A DNA stretch of 64,000 bases from Actinostola sp. cb2023 (GCA_033675265.1 JAUJYZ010001519.1:161001-225000); one strand, 5' to 3'; shown: positions 47,221 through 58,032, counted from the first letter of the stretch. Notes: generated by a model from the letters alone, not told the origin. Translations and numbers: made by a program.

Positions 47221-48480
47221 CTATTGCTAATGTCTGCATTGTTGGCAGTACCAAGACCCATCAGGCACACTTTCTTCAAATAGACCAACACATTCAGCAT
47301 GGAACCAAAAAATTGGACAATTTTCCCCATCACAGGATATCATCAGCCCATGTTCACCTTCACCACAAAGGCAAAAGGCATCTTGTTGAATTTCTATTGT
47401 ACAGAGGGGAAAAATTACAAGGAAATCAGGAAATTGCCTTCTTCAAGGTCTAAAAGTGGGATAAAATATGAACATTCAATAATACCTTTCTTTCTTGACT
47501 TTAACTGTTTTTTTGCTGCTGCTCGTTTTGCTCCCTCCGTCCTATTCTTGTACACCCCATCAAAATGTTCCAGCCACATCTGCACATGATCCGTTGAGAG
47601 CAATGTTTTCTTTGCTAGGTCAGTTATTGTTTCTTTGTTTGGCTGCATCTTCTCCATACAAAGCTTCTTGTGAGCTTCTCCAAGCATTTTCGAGGGGGGC
47701 TAGACCATCATCCCTTCTCTGCCATGGTTTCTGTAATGCTCAAGATGGTCATCGGGTTTCAGGAAATGACCCGCACATGTCCCCTGACATTGACTGCAGT
47801 CACCACCCCATGGGCGATTAGGATTGGGATCGGGATAGGAAAGTACTCCAGTGATGGGCCGTTTGGAAACCACTTCAACTCCAGATTGTGTTCAACTGCC
47901 TGGCATTTCACGTGTGGACAGCTCTTTTGGAAGCATGGACATACCCTTCATCATCAACTTTAGCTCTTGAAAGGTTTAGAAGCTGACCCTTATTATTCAT
48001 CAAACTTGGATTTTCCAAACACAGTTCATAAGCTGCACTGTTTATGGCTTGTTGGTAATTTGTCAGTGTACCTAGATTTCCTTTGTTGTAGATTCTGCTC
48101 TCTTCAATGAATTAATTCCTTGACAATTGCACTGAAACAATGCCTTTTTGCTCACTCGACATGGATCAATCTAAACAACAAGAAACAGGCAAGTTTAGAA
48201 CCTGGACTTGACAGTTCAAATTTAGGGGACTTTTTTGTTGCAGAAAAGTGAAGAGGTTATGTAAATAAATACAAAATGTGCACATAAAATGCAATTCAAT
48301 TTCACTCAATAGTCAATATTTACATTATCAATACCCAAGAAATTAAAGGGAATTAAGGGAAAACTTGCCAAAGTCATGTACTTACAAGAAGTTCTGGGCC
48401 CGTCTGGCCATCAGCTGTAATAGTCAACTGTTTGGAACGATGAATGACAACAGTCTGGGAATAATCCTGATCCAAAAAAG
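47220..48480 (-). pseudogene. PHD-finger protein with helix-turn-helix-like segment
   Basis: The minus-strand frame ends in a PHD-type zinc finger: FCLCGEGEHGLMISCDG, then FHAEC and SWYCQQCRH before the stop. Upstream come PNKETITDLAKKTLLSTDHV and QMWLEHFDGVYKNR, a helix-rich segment resembling a homeodomain-type fold. Before that is a cysteine/histidine-rich region (RPWGGDCSQCQGTCAGHFLK) with a TAG stop and frameshifts near 47710. An upstream exon (about 48475-48390, DQDYSQTVVIHRSKQLTITA, then GTAAGT) may belong. Proteins with this arrangement occur in cnidarian genomes, probably in connection with transposons. Chromatin reading would be the expected role of the PHD finger. The gene appears dead. 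Confidence 0.55.
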
Positions 48481-48979
48481 ATGCAAACTTATATTTTAGG
48501 GAGGGTTCAGAATTTATTTATTAATTTAAGGTGATTTTTTATAGATTTTTTAGATTTTTGGTTTCCTTTTTGGAAGCCTGTGCATGCATTGACTAGCTTT
48601 TCAAATCAACCTTTTTCTTTTCTTTTTCTTTCTTTTCTGGTGATGAAGACACCTGAAAAAAATGAAAGATCACAGCAAATTGAGAGTTAAAATAGAGTTG
48701 CATTCAACAATATACTTATTCCACACCTTTTTTGCATGCTTCAATATCAATATGATATTTCCTAGTGGGGTTTACTTTGACTGGTGCATTACGAGAACCA
48801 GGAACTGTGAACAACCTACTCAAAGAACTTAGCTGGCCAACACTCCAACAGCGAAGGAAGTCTTCACGATTGATGATGATATATAAAATTGTTAACAATC
48901 TCTGCCCAATTACCGCTCCTGAGTATGTTCACCAAAAATCTCGGGTTACTCGTTCTTTGCATCCCAAACGCTTCATTAA

Positions 48980-49447
48980 CCCTTTGACTCCCGGGAACTT
49001 TAACGCGTGACAGGTCCCCTGTCCCTGGGTATTTTCCGCAAAACCATTAAGAAATATGACCCGTGGAAATATAATTTTGGCGGTCATTTGGAAATCTGGA
49101 AATTGGTAAGTCAGTCAGTCCACTGTTGTTCTTGTTGTTCATTTTCGGGATCGGGATTGGCGCTTGGAGGTGCTTGATTGTCTTCGTCTTCGCTCCCTAT
49201 TCCATCGAAATCCACATCTGATTCATCTGATTCTTGCCTGAAATGTTCTTCGTCATCTTCAAAACCGTAGAAGCTGCTGTCATCACCCGAATCTTCAAAT
49301 TCTCCTGAAATATCACCATCTAAGTCTGCCATAATTAACTGTCACTTTTTGCCACGCATTTCTTTACGGTTTACGGTTTCGGGCGCCATAAGCATTTCAG
49401 GGGTGTTTTTCGCATGGGCGGTTTCGGGCGCCGTGGGAGTGGAAGGG
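48980..49447 (-). mobile_element. piggyBac remnant, 468 bp, within the RT fragment
   Basis: The ends CCCTTTGACTCCC and GGGAGTGGAAGGG are flanked by TTAA (48976-48979 and 49448-49451). The only coding content is a minus-strand frame (49332-49111) for an acidic piggyBac transposase N-terminus ending QQWTD. It splits the retrotransposon frame cleanly. Confidence 0.85.
49111..49332 (-). pseudogene. piggyBac transposase N-terminus only
   Basis: It starts MADLDGDISGEFEDSGDDSS and ends EQQEQQWTD, matching the acidic start of the transposases at 11482 and 33324 (their QQWTD/SWTDQL block). The DDD core is deleted and nothing downstream remains. No independent function can be claimed. Confidence 0.75.
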
Positions 49448-50028
49448 TTAACATGGGAAGCTCTAGTAACACTTACAAGTTTAGTTTCTTTGCCAGAACA
49501 GCGAAAGAATGGAATGATCTCCCAACCCATATAATCGAAGAAAAGTCTATCACCTCCTTCAAGTCTGCATTGATCGATAATCAAGACCAATGACTGACTT
49601 ATTTTCCTGATTAATTACTTTCATTTATTTTGTACACCATTTTATTATGTAATTTTATTACATCCACGTGATGGGAAACTATTGCGGATTATGATATATA
49701 AATAAACTAGATGTTTCTTTAAGAAAGTAAAATGCTGTGATGAGAATGATGGCTTTGAAAAATTGAAATGCCTATAAGTTGCAATCAAATTGAAAACTAT
49801 CCAGACTGCAAGAAGATGATGATGCAAGAAGATGATGATGTAGAGATGGAAGAAATAACAGACTGTTAATGAACAAATTGACAAGTAGTGTATTTGATTT
49901 AAGCCAAAAAATCTTATTTGGATGAGTTGTGTTTGAGCTATAATAGCAGATTTGCATTATGATGTCACACGTGCAAGGAGTTGTGGTAGTCATAGTAAAG
50001 AGCGCGCATATATTTAAACTTTCAAAAA

Positions 50029-50214
50029 TGGTACCCGGTGAAGCGAAACGTAAACAAACTAGTAGTTGTCGGATTATTCTCACCGAAAATGATGTCCCTG
50101 GGGCCTTGTTCAAAGGTAAAAAGCCTGAGGTCTTTCACACCGAGCAGATAAAACACTGGCTTAAGTGCCATGGTGCTTCAGTCACTGGAAGTCGAACCAA
50201 ACTGCTTCAAAGGT
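50029..50214 (+). CDS. Isolated SAP-motif exon (YqaJ-protein-like start)
   Basis: ATG 50029 opens MVPGEAKRKQTSSCRIILTE, NDVPGALFKGKKPEV and EQIKHWLKCHGASVTGSRTK, then LLQR before a possible donor (AG|GTAAAT). It parallels the start of the SAP-SWIM-YqaJ protein at 45792 (ENDIPGA.L.GRKP...L.FWLKCRG), so it is probably the first exon of a related gene on the opposite strand. The next recognisable pieces are beyond the TA-flanked element at 50597. Confidence 0.6.
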
Positions 50215-50596
50215 AAATAAGCTTACGACTACGCTCCTTCAGTCGGCGACCGTTGACTAGTTGAAAATTTAGATTATTCTTCGAGTGTTGTCTATTTTCT
50301 CGTGTCTGAATGTTTTTAGTTTGATTCCTAGAATTCATGTATATCAGAGGAAAAGATTCAATAAGATTGTCGACCCTGATGGTGGGATTCATCTGAGAAG
50401 ACTTTGACTTGAACGAGAGTTACGCTCAAAACAACAAAACGATCGTTGAATTGAATGGCCGATTGATGGCTGGACTTTGCCACTGAATCGGATTCCCGAG
50501 TTCCAGCAGTTATATATTTGCTTACTTGGCCGGGGATGTATCATGTAATAGCGCTAAGCTTTGTTGTGGAGCATTTAAAAGCAAACGAGATAGCTA

Positions 50597-52158
50597 CAGT
50601 ACCGCCTAAAAGTATTGCAACAGCTAAGAACCGCAATTGCTCCGCAAAAAGACTTCTTAAAGAGAACCGCAATTTGCGGACGTTTGCGGTTTTCTCTTGC
50701 GCCTCGGTCATTATTCATAAAAACCGCAAGTTGCGTTTCACGGCATAAGACAATAGAACGCAATAATACGCAAAATTAATTGATTCACCCGCAAAGATAA
50801 TATATTCGTTCGAGTTGAAGCTCAAATGTGCAAGGATCCCACAACAAATCAGTTGATTATTCGAAAAAGATGAAAGCACTTTATGTTTTATCTGTTTTGA
50901 CGAACAAATTACGATCAGTCTGTCGTTCGTTGATACACGAAGTGATGACAAGTTTATGAAATTTATTCACTGACAGCCGCTCTGATCGGTCTTTAGATTT
51001 GGAATTCATGTCTTAAGATATCTTAAAATTATACCTAGTGAGGAACTAAAGTTAGGAGTATGAAGATATCGAACCTTTCTCAAGTTCGTCACCGGTTTGA
51101 TCCGGTTCACGCTGCACGCGTGGCTGAGGTGTCACAACACCAAAACAAACTAACAAGTATCTCCGAAAAAAGTGTTTGAGAAATGTTCAGATTCATCCAG
51201 ATTCCAAGTAAATGTTTTTCATTTGGTATTAAAGGCTTTTGAGCAAAAGATTTAGGATCAAACAAGTCGTTTATGTGAATAATAATATTCTCAAGAACTC
51301 ACTTCGTAATCTTCGTAATCGTAAACAAACATTTCACACCTTGAGCTTGGTTATGTTTGATAGTTTGATGAGTCGTTCTCTGGTCGTTTTGATTTACCAA
51401 ATGAGCAAAAGTAACCGTATCTAATGTAAAAGTTATTTTTGAAATACATTTTGTCGCATTTCAGAGTTTATCTGACTAGTTTTTATAAAGTTCCCAAGCT
51501 TCCCGTACATTCTCACGGGTTCAACACACCATGTGTCAATCAAACTGTCTAAAATTCACCAACATCGTAAATCACGGCATTCGTGTTTTCGTAAATCACA
51601 GCGTTGTGTTTTAGAGATGAAAAGTTTGAGGTTTCTAGCTGATTTAGTAATCGTTGACCGATCTACTAGTTACAGCTTGTTACTTTGGGCGAGTAAATGG
51701 ACGGACTCGAATCCTGTGGAAAAAAACCTGCACGGTCACGGCAAGTCATGCGTATGTTTTTCACAGTCATTACAAAATTTATTTTAGAAGTTGCGATATT
51801 TTATCCTCAGCCTACGACTATACCGGGAATTGCATGAGTTTCCGAGCATTACTGCGAGGAGTTGTTTGGTTGTTATTGTTGAAATGATTGATAGTCTACA
51901 TGTATAAACTGTAAGATCGTAGATCGACTAAAAACGCAAAGATAATTTATTCGCAATTCACGCAACTCGCACACGAACAATGAAAGCGCAAAAAGACTTC
52001 TAAAAGAAAGCGCAATTTGCGGTGTTCAGTTTTTAATGAGTTTGGACGCCATTTTGTTTTGCGGTTTCTTTTTGCGCTTTTTTGCGGCCGCAAACTGCAA
52101 ACCGCAAATAAAACGCAATTGCGGTTCTTGGCTGTTGCAATATTTTTAGGCGGTACTG
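50597..52158. mobile_element. TA-flanked element 4 (AACCGCAATTGCGG arrays)
   Basis: The ends CAGTACCGCCTAAAAGTATT and inverse are flanked by TA (50595-50596 and 52159-52160). Subterminal arrays are AACCGCAA, TTTGCGGTTT and GCGCAAAAAGACTTCT units at both ends. The layout matches elements 1-3, but the array sequence is different. There is no transposase. Confidence 0.75.
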
Positions 52159-52182
52159 TACAGGCTCTTCAAAGCACAACAT

Positions 52183-52587
52183 GTGACGAGGGTAAAGTTG
52201 AACCCGACTTCCGACAAGCATGTTTGCTTTTTTGACAGTCGTGTAAAAGCATCAATGATGAGGAATAAACTTTACAACACTAGACTTTCTCTAGATAAAA
52301 ATAGTGCACCCCATAGTAATGAACCCCAGGATCTAGATATCACAAGACATGTAGTTTCTGATATGTGCACACAGTCACATCATTCAGATGAAAAAGACCT
52401 GAAGGATCCTTCATTTCAAGCTATTTGTAAACATTTTATTGATAACATGAGCATAACAGACCATGAAATATCAAAGATTGAGGAGGCTACCAGAGCATTC
52501 TTGTCCCCAGATCCTTCTCAGCTTTCTAATGAAAAATCGAAGGCTCTGGTAAGAGACGTCTCAAGCCTCAATTTGATTGGTTGAAAT
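52183..52587 (+). pseudogene. Possible YqaJ-protein linker fragment
   Basis: The frame contains DLKDPSFQAICKHFIDNMSI and TDHEISKIEEATRAF. The last block resembles the helical segment that precedes the YqaJ nuclease in SAP-SWIM-YqaJ proteins (EI..IE..TR). It stops at 52587 before any nuclease motif. With the SAP exon at 50029 it could be the remains of one gene split by element 4. Weak. Confidence 0.3.
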
Positions 52588-52846
52588 AATTCCATGCGTA
52601 ATTAGCAACAAATATGCACAACTACAATAATATACAAAGAGAATACGAATTTTGGCACTTTTCAAGTCTTCCGTAATTTTTAAGGTACCAGGGGACCTTC
52701 GTGACCACTGTTCACTGAAAGCCACGTAGCGCACTAACCACTCGTCCAACATGTATAAAAGTATACATTTTCTTAAAGCTGAATAAATGTAGATTCTAAA
52801 TATGCTTGAGATTATTTCCTATTTTGTAAAAATATATATGATATTA

Positions 52847-53577
52847 CACATTTTAGAAAATTCGACCGGCCTTGTTCAAAGAGTAGCGTGCACGTGGGAA
52901 TTCAATCGATTTCTAAGCGAAAATGTCATTGTAATGAGCACACTTTGTTCTAAAAAACTGTGTCTCGAAAATTGGAGACACTTTTTTTTTAGAACAAAGT
53001 GTGCTCGGTACAATGACACTTTCTGTTAGAAATCAATAAGCCAGTTCACGCTGTCGGCCGCCATTTTGAATTGCAAACTCGGCAAAATTGATAGAAATCT
53101 GGATCACTTTGACTTGCCAATCGATTTCGTTGGATTTTCAAAATTTAAACTTCGATAATCAGCAGGCATGCATATGAATTGGACTGAAAATAAGACCAAT
53201 GTAGGTGTTTTAACTACCTTTTTCGAGTCAATCTTCTTTTCACGAATGGATCTTAAAATTTCGAGCTAATTTGCATATTCACGTGCCGAACGTTTTATTT
53301 TGAAAACAAAAATCTTTTTTTCTCGATTTGTAGCTTTCCAATACCGATCATGTTATAGGACATCAATAACAAAGAAAACATCTTTTCTAAAATGGTAAGT
53401 TTTTAAAAATCCAACGAAATCGAGCGGAGTTACGGTAAGTCAAAGTGATCCAGATTTCTATCAATTTTACCGAGTTTGCCCCAATTCAAAATGGCGGCCG
53501 ACAGCGTGAACTGGCTTATTGAATTCCCGCGTGCATGCTACTCTTTGAACAAGGCCGGTCGAATTTTCTAAAATGTG
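52847..53577. mobile_element. 0.73 kb MITE with ~100 bp arms
   Basis: CACATTTTAGAAAATTCGAC and on through GGCCTTGTTCAAAGAGTAGC, CCAGTTCACGCTGTCGGCCG and AATTTCTATCAA-type sequence are mirrored at the right end. The arms are near-identical. A 127 bp element is nested in the left arm. It is non-coding. Confidence 0.8.
52907..53033. mobile_element. 127 bp nested MITE (GCACACTTTGTTCTAAAA)
   Basis: Inverted arms AATGTCATTGTAATGAGCAC...TTTGTTCT are mirrored by AGAACAAAGTGTGCTCGGTA...CAATGACA. CAAT flanks both sides. The intact right arm of the host MITE lacks it (GGCTTATTGAATTC), which shows the empty site. Confidence 0.8.
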
Positions 53578-55291
53578 CAATAACAATTTTTTTAGCTACA
53601 AGAATCGAGAATTGTTCTGTTTTGTGAGTAAATACTTATAGAGTAATACGGCTATTGTTTCTTGTTATTTTCAGTCGTACACTTGATAGAATATTGTAGC
53701 TATTGAACTCAAAGAACGGTTAGTATGTGAGTTACATTTAGTTTTCTTTGTCATTCAATGTTCTGGACAAAATAGGACAACTCATCTGTCACTCGACGTT
53801 TCGTGTGTAATCACATTTTCGGATTCAAAACCACAAAATCACATTTAGATAGAAGTTGAACTTGAGAAAATAAGAAATGCTGTAATTATATGGCTTTTGT
53901 TTAGTAAATAAAACATGTTTGACAACAGAAAAAATATATTTGTCGAATTGAATCCACTGCATCGCTTCAAGGTCTGTCAAGGTCACGGAAACCATGTTTA
54001 TATTCACTTTTACAAACACGGTTTTTGGGATCTTCTAGCTAATCGGAGCACGAGTTATATCATTGTTATTTTATAATATTTGTTACAGTTTGTATAGGTA
54101 ATCATATGGTTTCGAGTTCAATTTGGAATTAATTTGCACGAGTGTGTTTTTCAAAGAGTATCAAAATTGCACGAGTGCGTAGTGCAAGTGCAATTTGAGC
54201 TCTTTGAAAAACATACGAGTGTAAATTAATTCAAATTGAACGAGAAATCATATGATTACTTATTAATAATATAGATGCAAAAATTTAGTGAAAATTAGAC
54301 AGCAAAAGACACATGTTGACAAGCATGCACGTAGCGAAGTACTCGTTCATTTGACATTAATTATCAATAAATTGATCGACACTACAAACACAACAATCCT
54401 TACATACTGATTATAGCAACAAACAGTAATAAGTACAAAGGCTGTTCATCATTTTTAGAAAGTTGAAACGAGTACATAACTCTGATTTTCTATTCCCGAA
54501 AGCTCAAATGATCTTCAGTTTTACAGCGCGAAGCCTCCAAGTATGACCACCAAATAATTTATGCGCATACTTTCGCTACGATTATCCAATACGCGTACCA
54601 GTTTCATTGAAAACATTACTAAACGTTTGGACTGATTACGAGATAAAGCTGGTAGAAATACGTATTTTTAGATCATTCGAGCCGTAATATTTATGCAAAA
54701 AGTATGCAAAATTGTTGTCAAGTTAGTTTCTCAAGAAATGATCAGTAAGAACCAAAGCCACAAAGTTGGATACAAATATTCTAGAACAGTTTCAATGAAT
54801 GCGTTTTTGGTCATCGCTGACGTTTTATAGACAATCTTTTAGAAAGTGAGTCTACTTTGCTGTAGGTTTGTGAATAATAGTTTGTTTCCATAATTGTTCA
54901 TGCTTCGGGATTCATCACAATGTTTTTCTTCCCAGAAAAAGAAGTCAAAATCTCCATCACGTTCGAATGTCAAGGGTTGTCAATTTCATAAACATTAAAG
55001 CCGCGTTCTTACGCGATCTATATTTAGAGCCAAACTATTGTCAAAATGAAATGGTTTACAAATATCAACTGCATCGACTTGTAAGTAATTCCACTGGAAA
55101 GTGCCGAAATATTGTAATCAGTGTCTGTGACATAATGTTGTAATAAACCGAAACTGGGTTTGAAATGATCTCCATTCTCGGTCTCGTATTATTCTTACCA
55201 GTATCACCGTATGATCTTTTGCGAATTACTGATTTTGTAGTCCCAACTTTGAATATAGAGATTCACAAAAATACTTGCATCTGTTATAATT
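53578..55291. other. No gene; one palindromic MITE inside
   Basis: Apart from the inverted-repeat element at 54098-54259, this stretch has only short open frames and AT-rich sequence. Nothing is recognised. Confidence 0.4.
54098..54259. mobile_element. 162 bp palindromic MITE
   Basis: GTAATCATATGGTTTCGAGT and the TTAATTTGCACGAGTGTG block are mirrored around the centre by the inverse, ending CATATGATTAC. It is non-coding. Confidence 0.75.
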
Positions 55292-56133
55292 ATTGCGACC
55301 AGTGAGCGAGCCCCAGCGAGCGAACTGGGAGCAACACTAATCTTTGGTTGGGCTTCCTGTGTTTCAGATGCCAGCTCGATTCTCGATTTGTGTTTTTCAT
55401 TCCGTTTGGCAAGATTTTTTCCACGTGACTTTTGCCCTGACGTCATATATCGTACGTTCCCGTCGTTCATTTGGGCATTTGTGACTCATCCCGTGCTTAG
55501 AGTGGATTCGAAGCCTTTTTTTTTGGTCGTACTTTATAATCCGATTCTTCGATGGAATTAAAGATCTTCATTTATTGTCGACGATCGCTTCATATTAGCA
55601 ACATATTGAGGGGAAGGCAATGTTCTCTTATTAGTCTTTCGGCTCTGTTGTGTGCTAAGTCGCTGCACTGATTGCCACTGTGGACAACATAAGTAGTCGA
55701 TCGAATCCTAGTACCGTATAAATGCTCTTGGAAACCAGGTCATCCCAGATGCAGAGACGTTGTCACTGAATTATCTGCCTATAAACAGCTCGTTCGTTTA
55801 TCGTGCCGCCAACCGGACCATTCCCACGGCTGAAATGGACAAGAAACGATCGCGAAATCAAAACATTTTTGCGTGCATGGAGGATTGTCAAACCACCGAG
55901 TGAATAAAATTCAAGAATCAGAATCTGTATCACGTGTATAACAAAAGCCTGATGAAAAGAAAGCACAAGAGTGTCCGCAGTTTACTGGGAAGAGAAACAA
56001 TTCACATAAACAGTTGCAGAGTAATTGTTACATATCGATATTATATCAAATGCGCGTGTTTGAAATATTGGGCTACCTGTGCTGCTAAATATAGTATTTG
56101 TCTTGGTTTTCTGAGGTCGCAATTTTTGACCTA
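55292..56133. repeat. Dispersed ~0.84 kb repeat, copy B (uninterrupted)
   Basis: It starts ATTGCGACCAGTGAGCGAGC and ends near GGTCGCAATTTTTGACCTA. It is the reference for copy A at 30766-34812 and lacks both the 108 bp palindrome and the 3.1 kb block found there. It contains GGGCTTCCTGTG at 55350 and GGGCTACCTGTG near 56068. Function and class are unknown; the ends ATTGCGACC and GGTCGCAAT form a short inverted repeat. Confidence 0.75.
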
Positions 56134-57200
56134 TGGTTAGCCTAGTTTATTATTATGTTTCAAACAACTCAACAACCGGACGGTACTCGTTTCTCTAGAC
56201 ATTACTTGCCGGCAACGAACTAATAAATCTTTTTACGAAAATCGCAATCCAAAGTTTGGGGTGCGGCTTATCTGCGAGAACATCGGGAATTGGTACCAGA
56301 AATTTACATAAAATTAACATATAAGTATAAAAGAGTACGCACATCATTCGTGTGTTTATTATTATTTTATTATTACTATTAGTTACTCCTGAAAGCATTG
56401 GCCATTGGTTAGACGTTAAACAAGCAAATTAACGGGTGCTAACACCGTTAAACAGGCAAATTAACCTTTTCAGACAGTTTAGAGTGCAAATAATAAATCC
56501 GTGAAATAGTTAACTAACTAAATAGTACTAATTAGCACTAATTATAAAACTATGAAATAGGTGAAGCATGAAAACCACATGCACATTAAAATAACCAGCT
56601 ATCTGAACGACAACCAACACAAGAAGCGAGTCAAATGCACCCCTATTTTATTCGTCAAATTCCCGCTTTCTCCCACAAGAAAACGCAGCTAAAATAAAAT
56701 AACGACAACGGACACAAGAAACGAGTCAAACGCAGCTAAAATAAAATAACGACAACGGACACAAGAAATGAGTCAGACGCAACCCCATTTTATTTATCCC
56801 CCTATTAATTCTCACCTGCACTGTAACTAAACTGAAATCAGTAGAACTCTAAATAAACTTGAATGAGCTCGGAACATCTGAACTGGACATTTGTACGTAC
56901 ATGTATGTAGTAGACTGACTCAAAACTAATGTCTCTAGTCATTTTTTCTTGCTGCATCACAAACAAAAACAAATAACTCGGTTATATAACATAATTACCA
57001 TTTCTTTTTTCCGTTGCACTCGTATTCTTGGTGACAGATACTAAGTGAACGTTTGCCACATCAAGAATGGATGGATCAACCAACTGACTTGATGGAAAGT
57101 TCTTGGTGTGACTTGAGCTTTTTACTTTCAGCTTATTGTGAGACTCACGCCTTTCATATGGACAACAGTTGACTGTATGGACAGTTGTTCTTGTGTTTTT
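56134..57200. other. No gene; short tandem duplication
   Basis: A ~46 bp unit (ACGCAGCTAAAATAAAATAA, CGACAACGGACACAAGAA) is duplicated around 56685-56780. An AGAGTGCAAATAATAAA start near 56482 resembles the MITE at 20043. No coding feature is recognised. Confidence 0.4.
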
Positions 57201-57550
57201 GTGGCTACTTCTCTTTTTAGAAGAAAGTAGCCACTATGTCATCGAGTGTGAAAGTCCGTCCGTCCGTAAGTAAGTGTCCTAATCTTCGGATAGTGTTCGG
57301 AACCTATTGATATCAATCGAACACTGGGCGACGAACAGCCACGAAATAATCGACGATATAGCCGACGTTTTTCCGGTGATCTCGGATACAGTCCGATACA
57401 TTTTCGTAGGACGTATCAACTCTTTCGGCAGACTTCGGAAAGTTATCGGCTATTTTCGTGATCTCTCGTGTGGTTGTCGACGTTTTATCGATTGTAAACG
57501 TCGGTGCGACGTTTTATGTGCTCTACTTCACGCGTTGGTTTGAAGGTAAG
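57201..57550 (+). promoter_or_regulatory. 5' module of Helentron-like element with hairpin
   Basis: It begins with a hairpin (57201-57234; arms GTGGCTACTT / AAGTAGCCAC), then CATCGAGTGTGAAAGTCCGT and a CpG-rich stretch with repeated CGACG words. It ends at a splice donor (GAAG|GTAAGTTATT, 57546-57552). The same order occurs inverted at 20520-20745, including the donor. By position it should be the promoter and first exon of the element. No known core promoter motif was found. Confidence 0.5.
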
Positions 57551-57736
57551 TTATTGCACATTATTTACTATGATTTCATGCTATTTTACATCAATAAGTA
57601 GACACAGCTCTCAAGCATTGTGTCAAGTGTTTCTTCGTACAAGTTTTTCTAGGGTTTTTGATGGTCTGAGGACATTGTCCGTCCGAATGACGATGACTGA
57701 ACCGAAGTGTTTGTTTGGCGTCATGTGCATCCCAGC

Positions 57737-58027
57737 ATCGCCTGGCGATCTATAACCCTTTCATAGGGTCAAATAAATCCCTCACGGGATCAAATAATCT
57801 CAGCAATGAGATCCAAAATGTCTTTCGAGACACAAATAATCCCAGCAATGGGATCAAACATGTCTTTCGAGACACTAGTAATTCCAGCAATGGAATCCAA
57901 ACAGTCTTTCGAGACGCCAATAATTCCAGCAATGGAGCAAAACATGTCTTTCGAGACGCCAATAATTCCAGCAATGGAGCGAAAAATGTCTTACGAGATG
58001 CCAATAAGCTTAATTCCCTTTTGGGAA
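57737..58027 (+). repeat. Array of ~14 short stem-loops, 42 bp period
   Basis: Two hairpin kinds alternate. One is GTCT-TTCG-AGAC at 57820, 57862, 57904 and 57946, with variant GTCT-TACG-AGAT at 57988. The other has a GCAA loop: ATCTCA/TGAGAT (57797), ATCCCA/TGGGAT (57839), ATTCCA/TGGAAT (57881), and TCCA/TGGA at 57925 and 57967. Three further hairpins precede (57737, 57755, 57777) and one follows (58014, TTCCC-TTTT-GGGAA). Stem sequences differ, but pairing is kept. GCAA is a GNRA tetraloop, and TTCG is UUCG in RNA. The 42 bp unit keeps all frames open, so the repeat can also be read as 14 residues (VFRDTNNPSNGIKH), but no ATG starts that frame. Confidence 0.9.
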
Positions 58028-58032
58028 CAATT

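Larger units (their letters stand above)
48765..49592 (+). pseudogene. Non-LTR reverse transcriptase C-terminal fragment
   Basis: The frame reads LLKELSWPTLQQRRKSSRLM and MIYKIVNNLCPI up to KRFINP. After a 468 bp insertion it resumes as NTYKFSFFARTAKEWNDLPT and SFKSALIDNQ. The L.W..L..RR....L...YKI.N and F....WN.LP patterns are hallmarks of the end of the RT-ORF in CR1/RTE/Jockey-like retrotransposons. The RT catalytic core is absent, as expected for a 5'-truncated copy. Confidence 0.8.

Noticed and set aside
52847..53577. Long hairpin as a microRNA or structural RNA precursor
   Set aside because: The arms are terminal repeats of a dispersed element with a later insertion in one arm, which points to a MITE and not an RNA gene.
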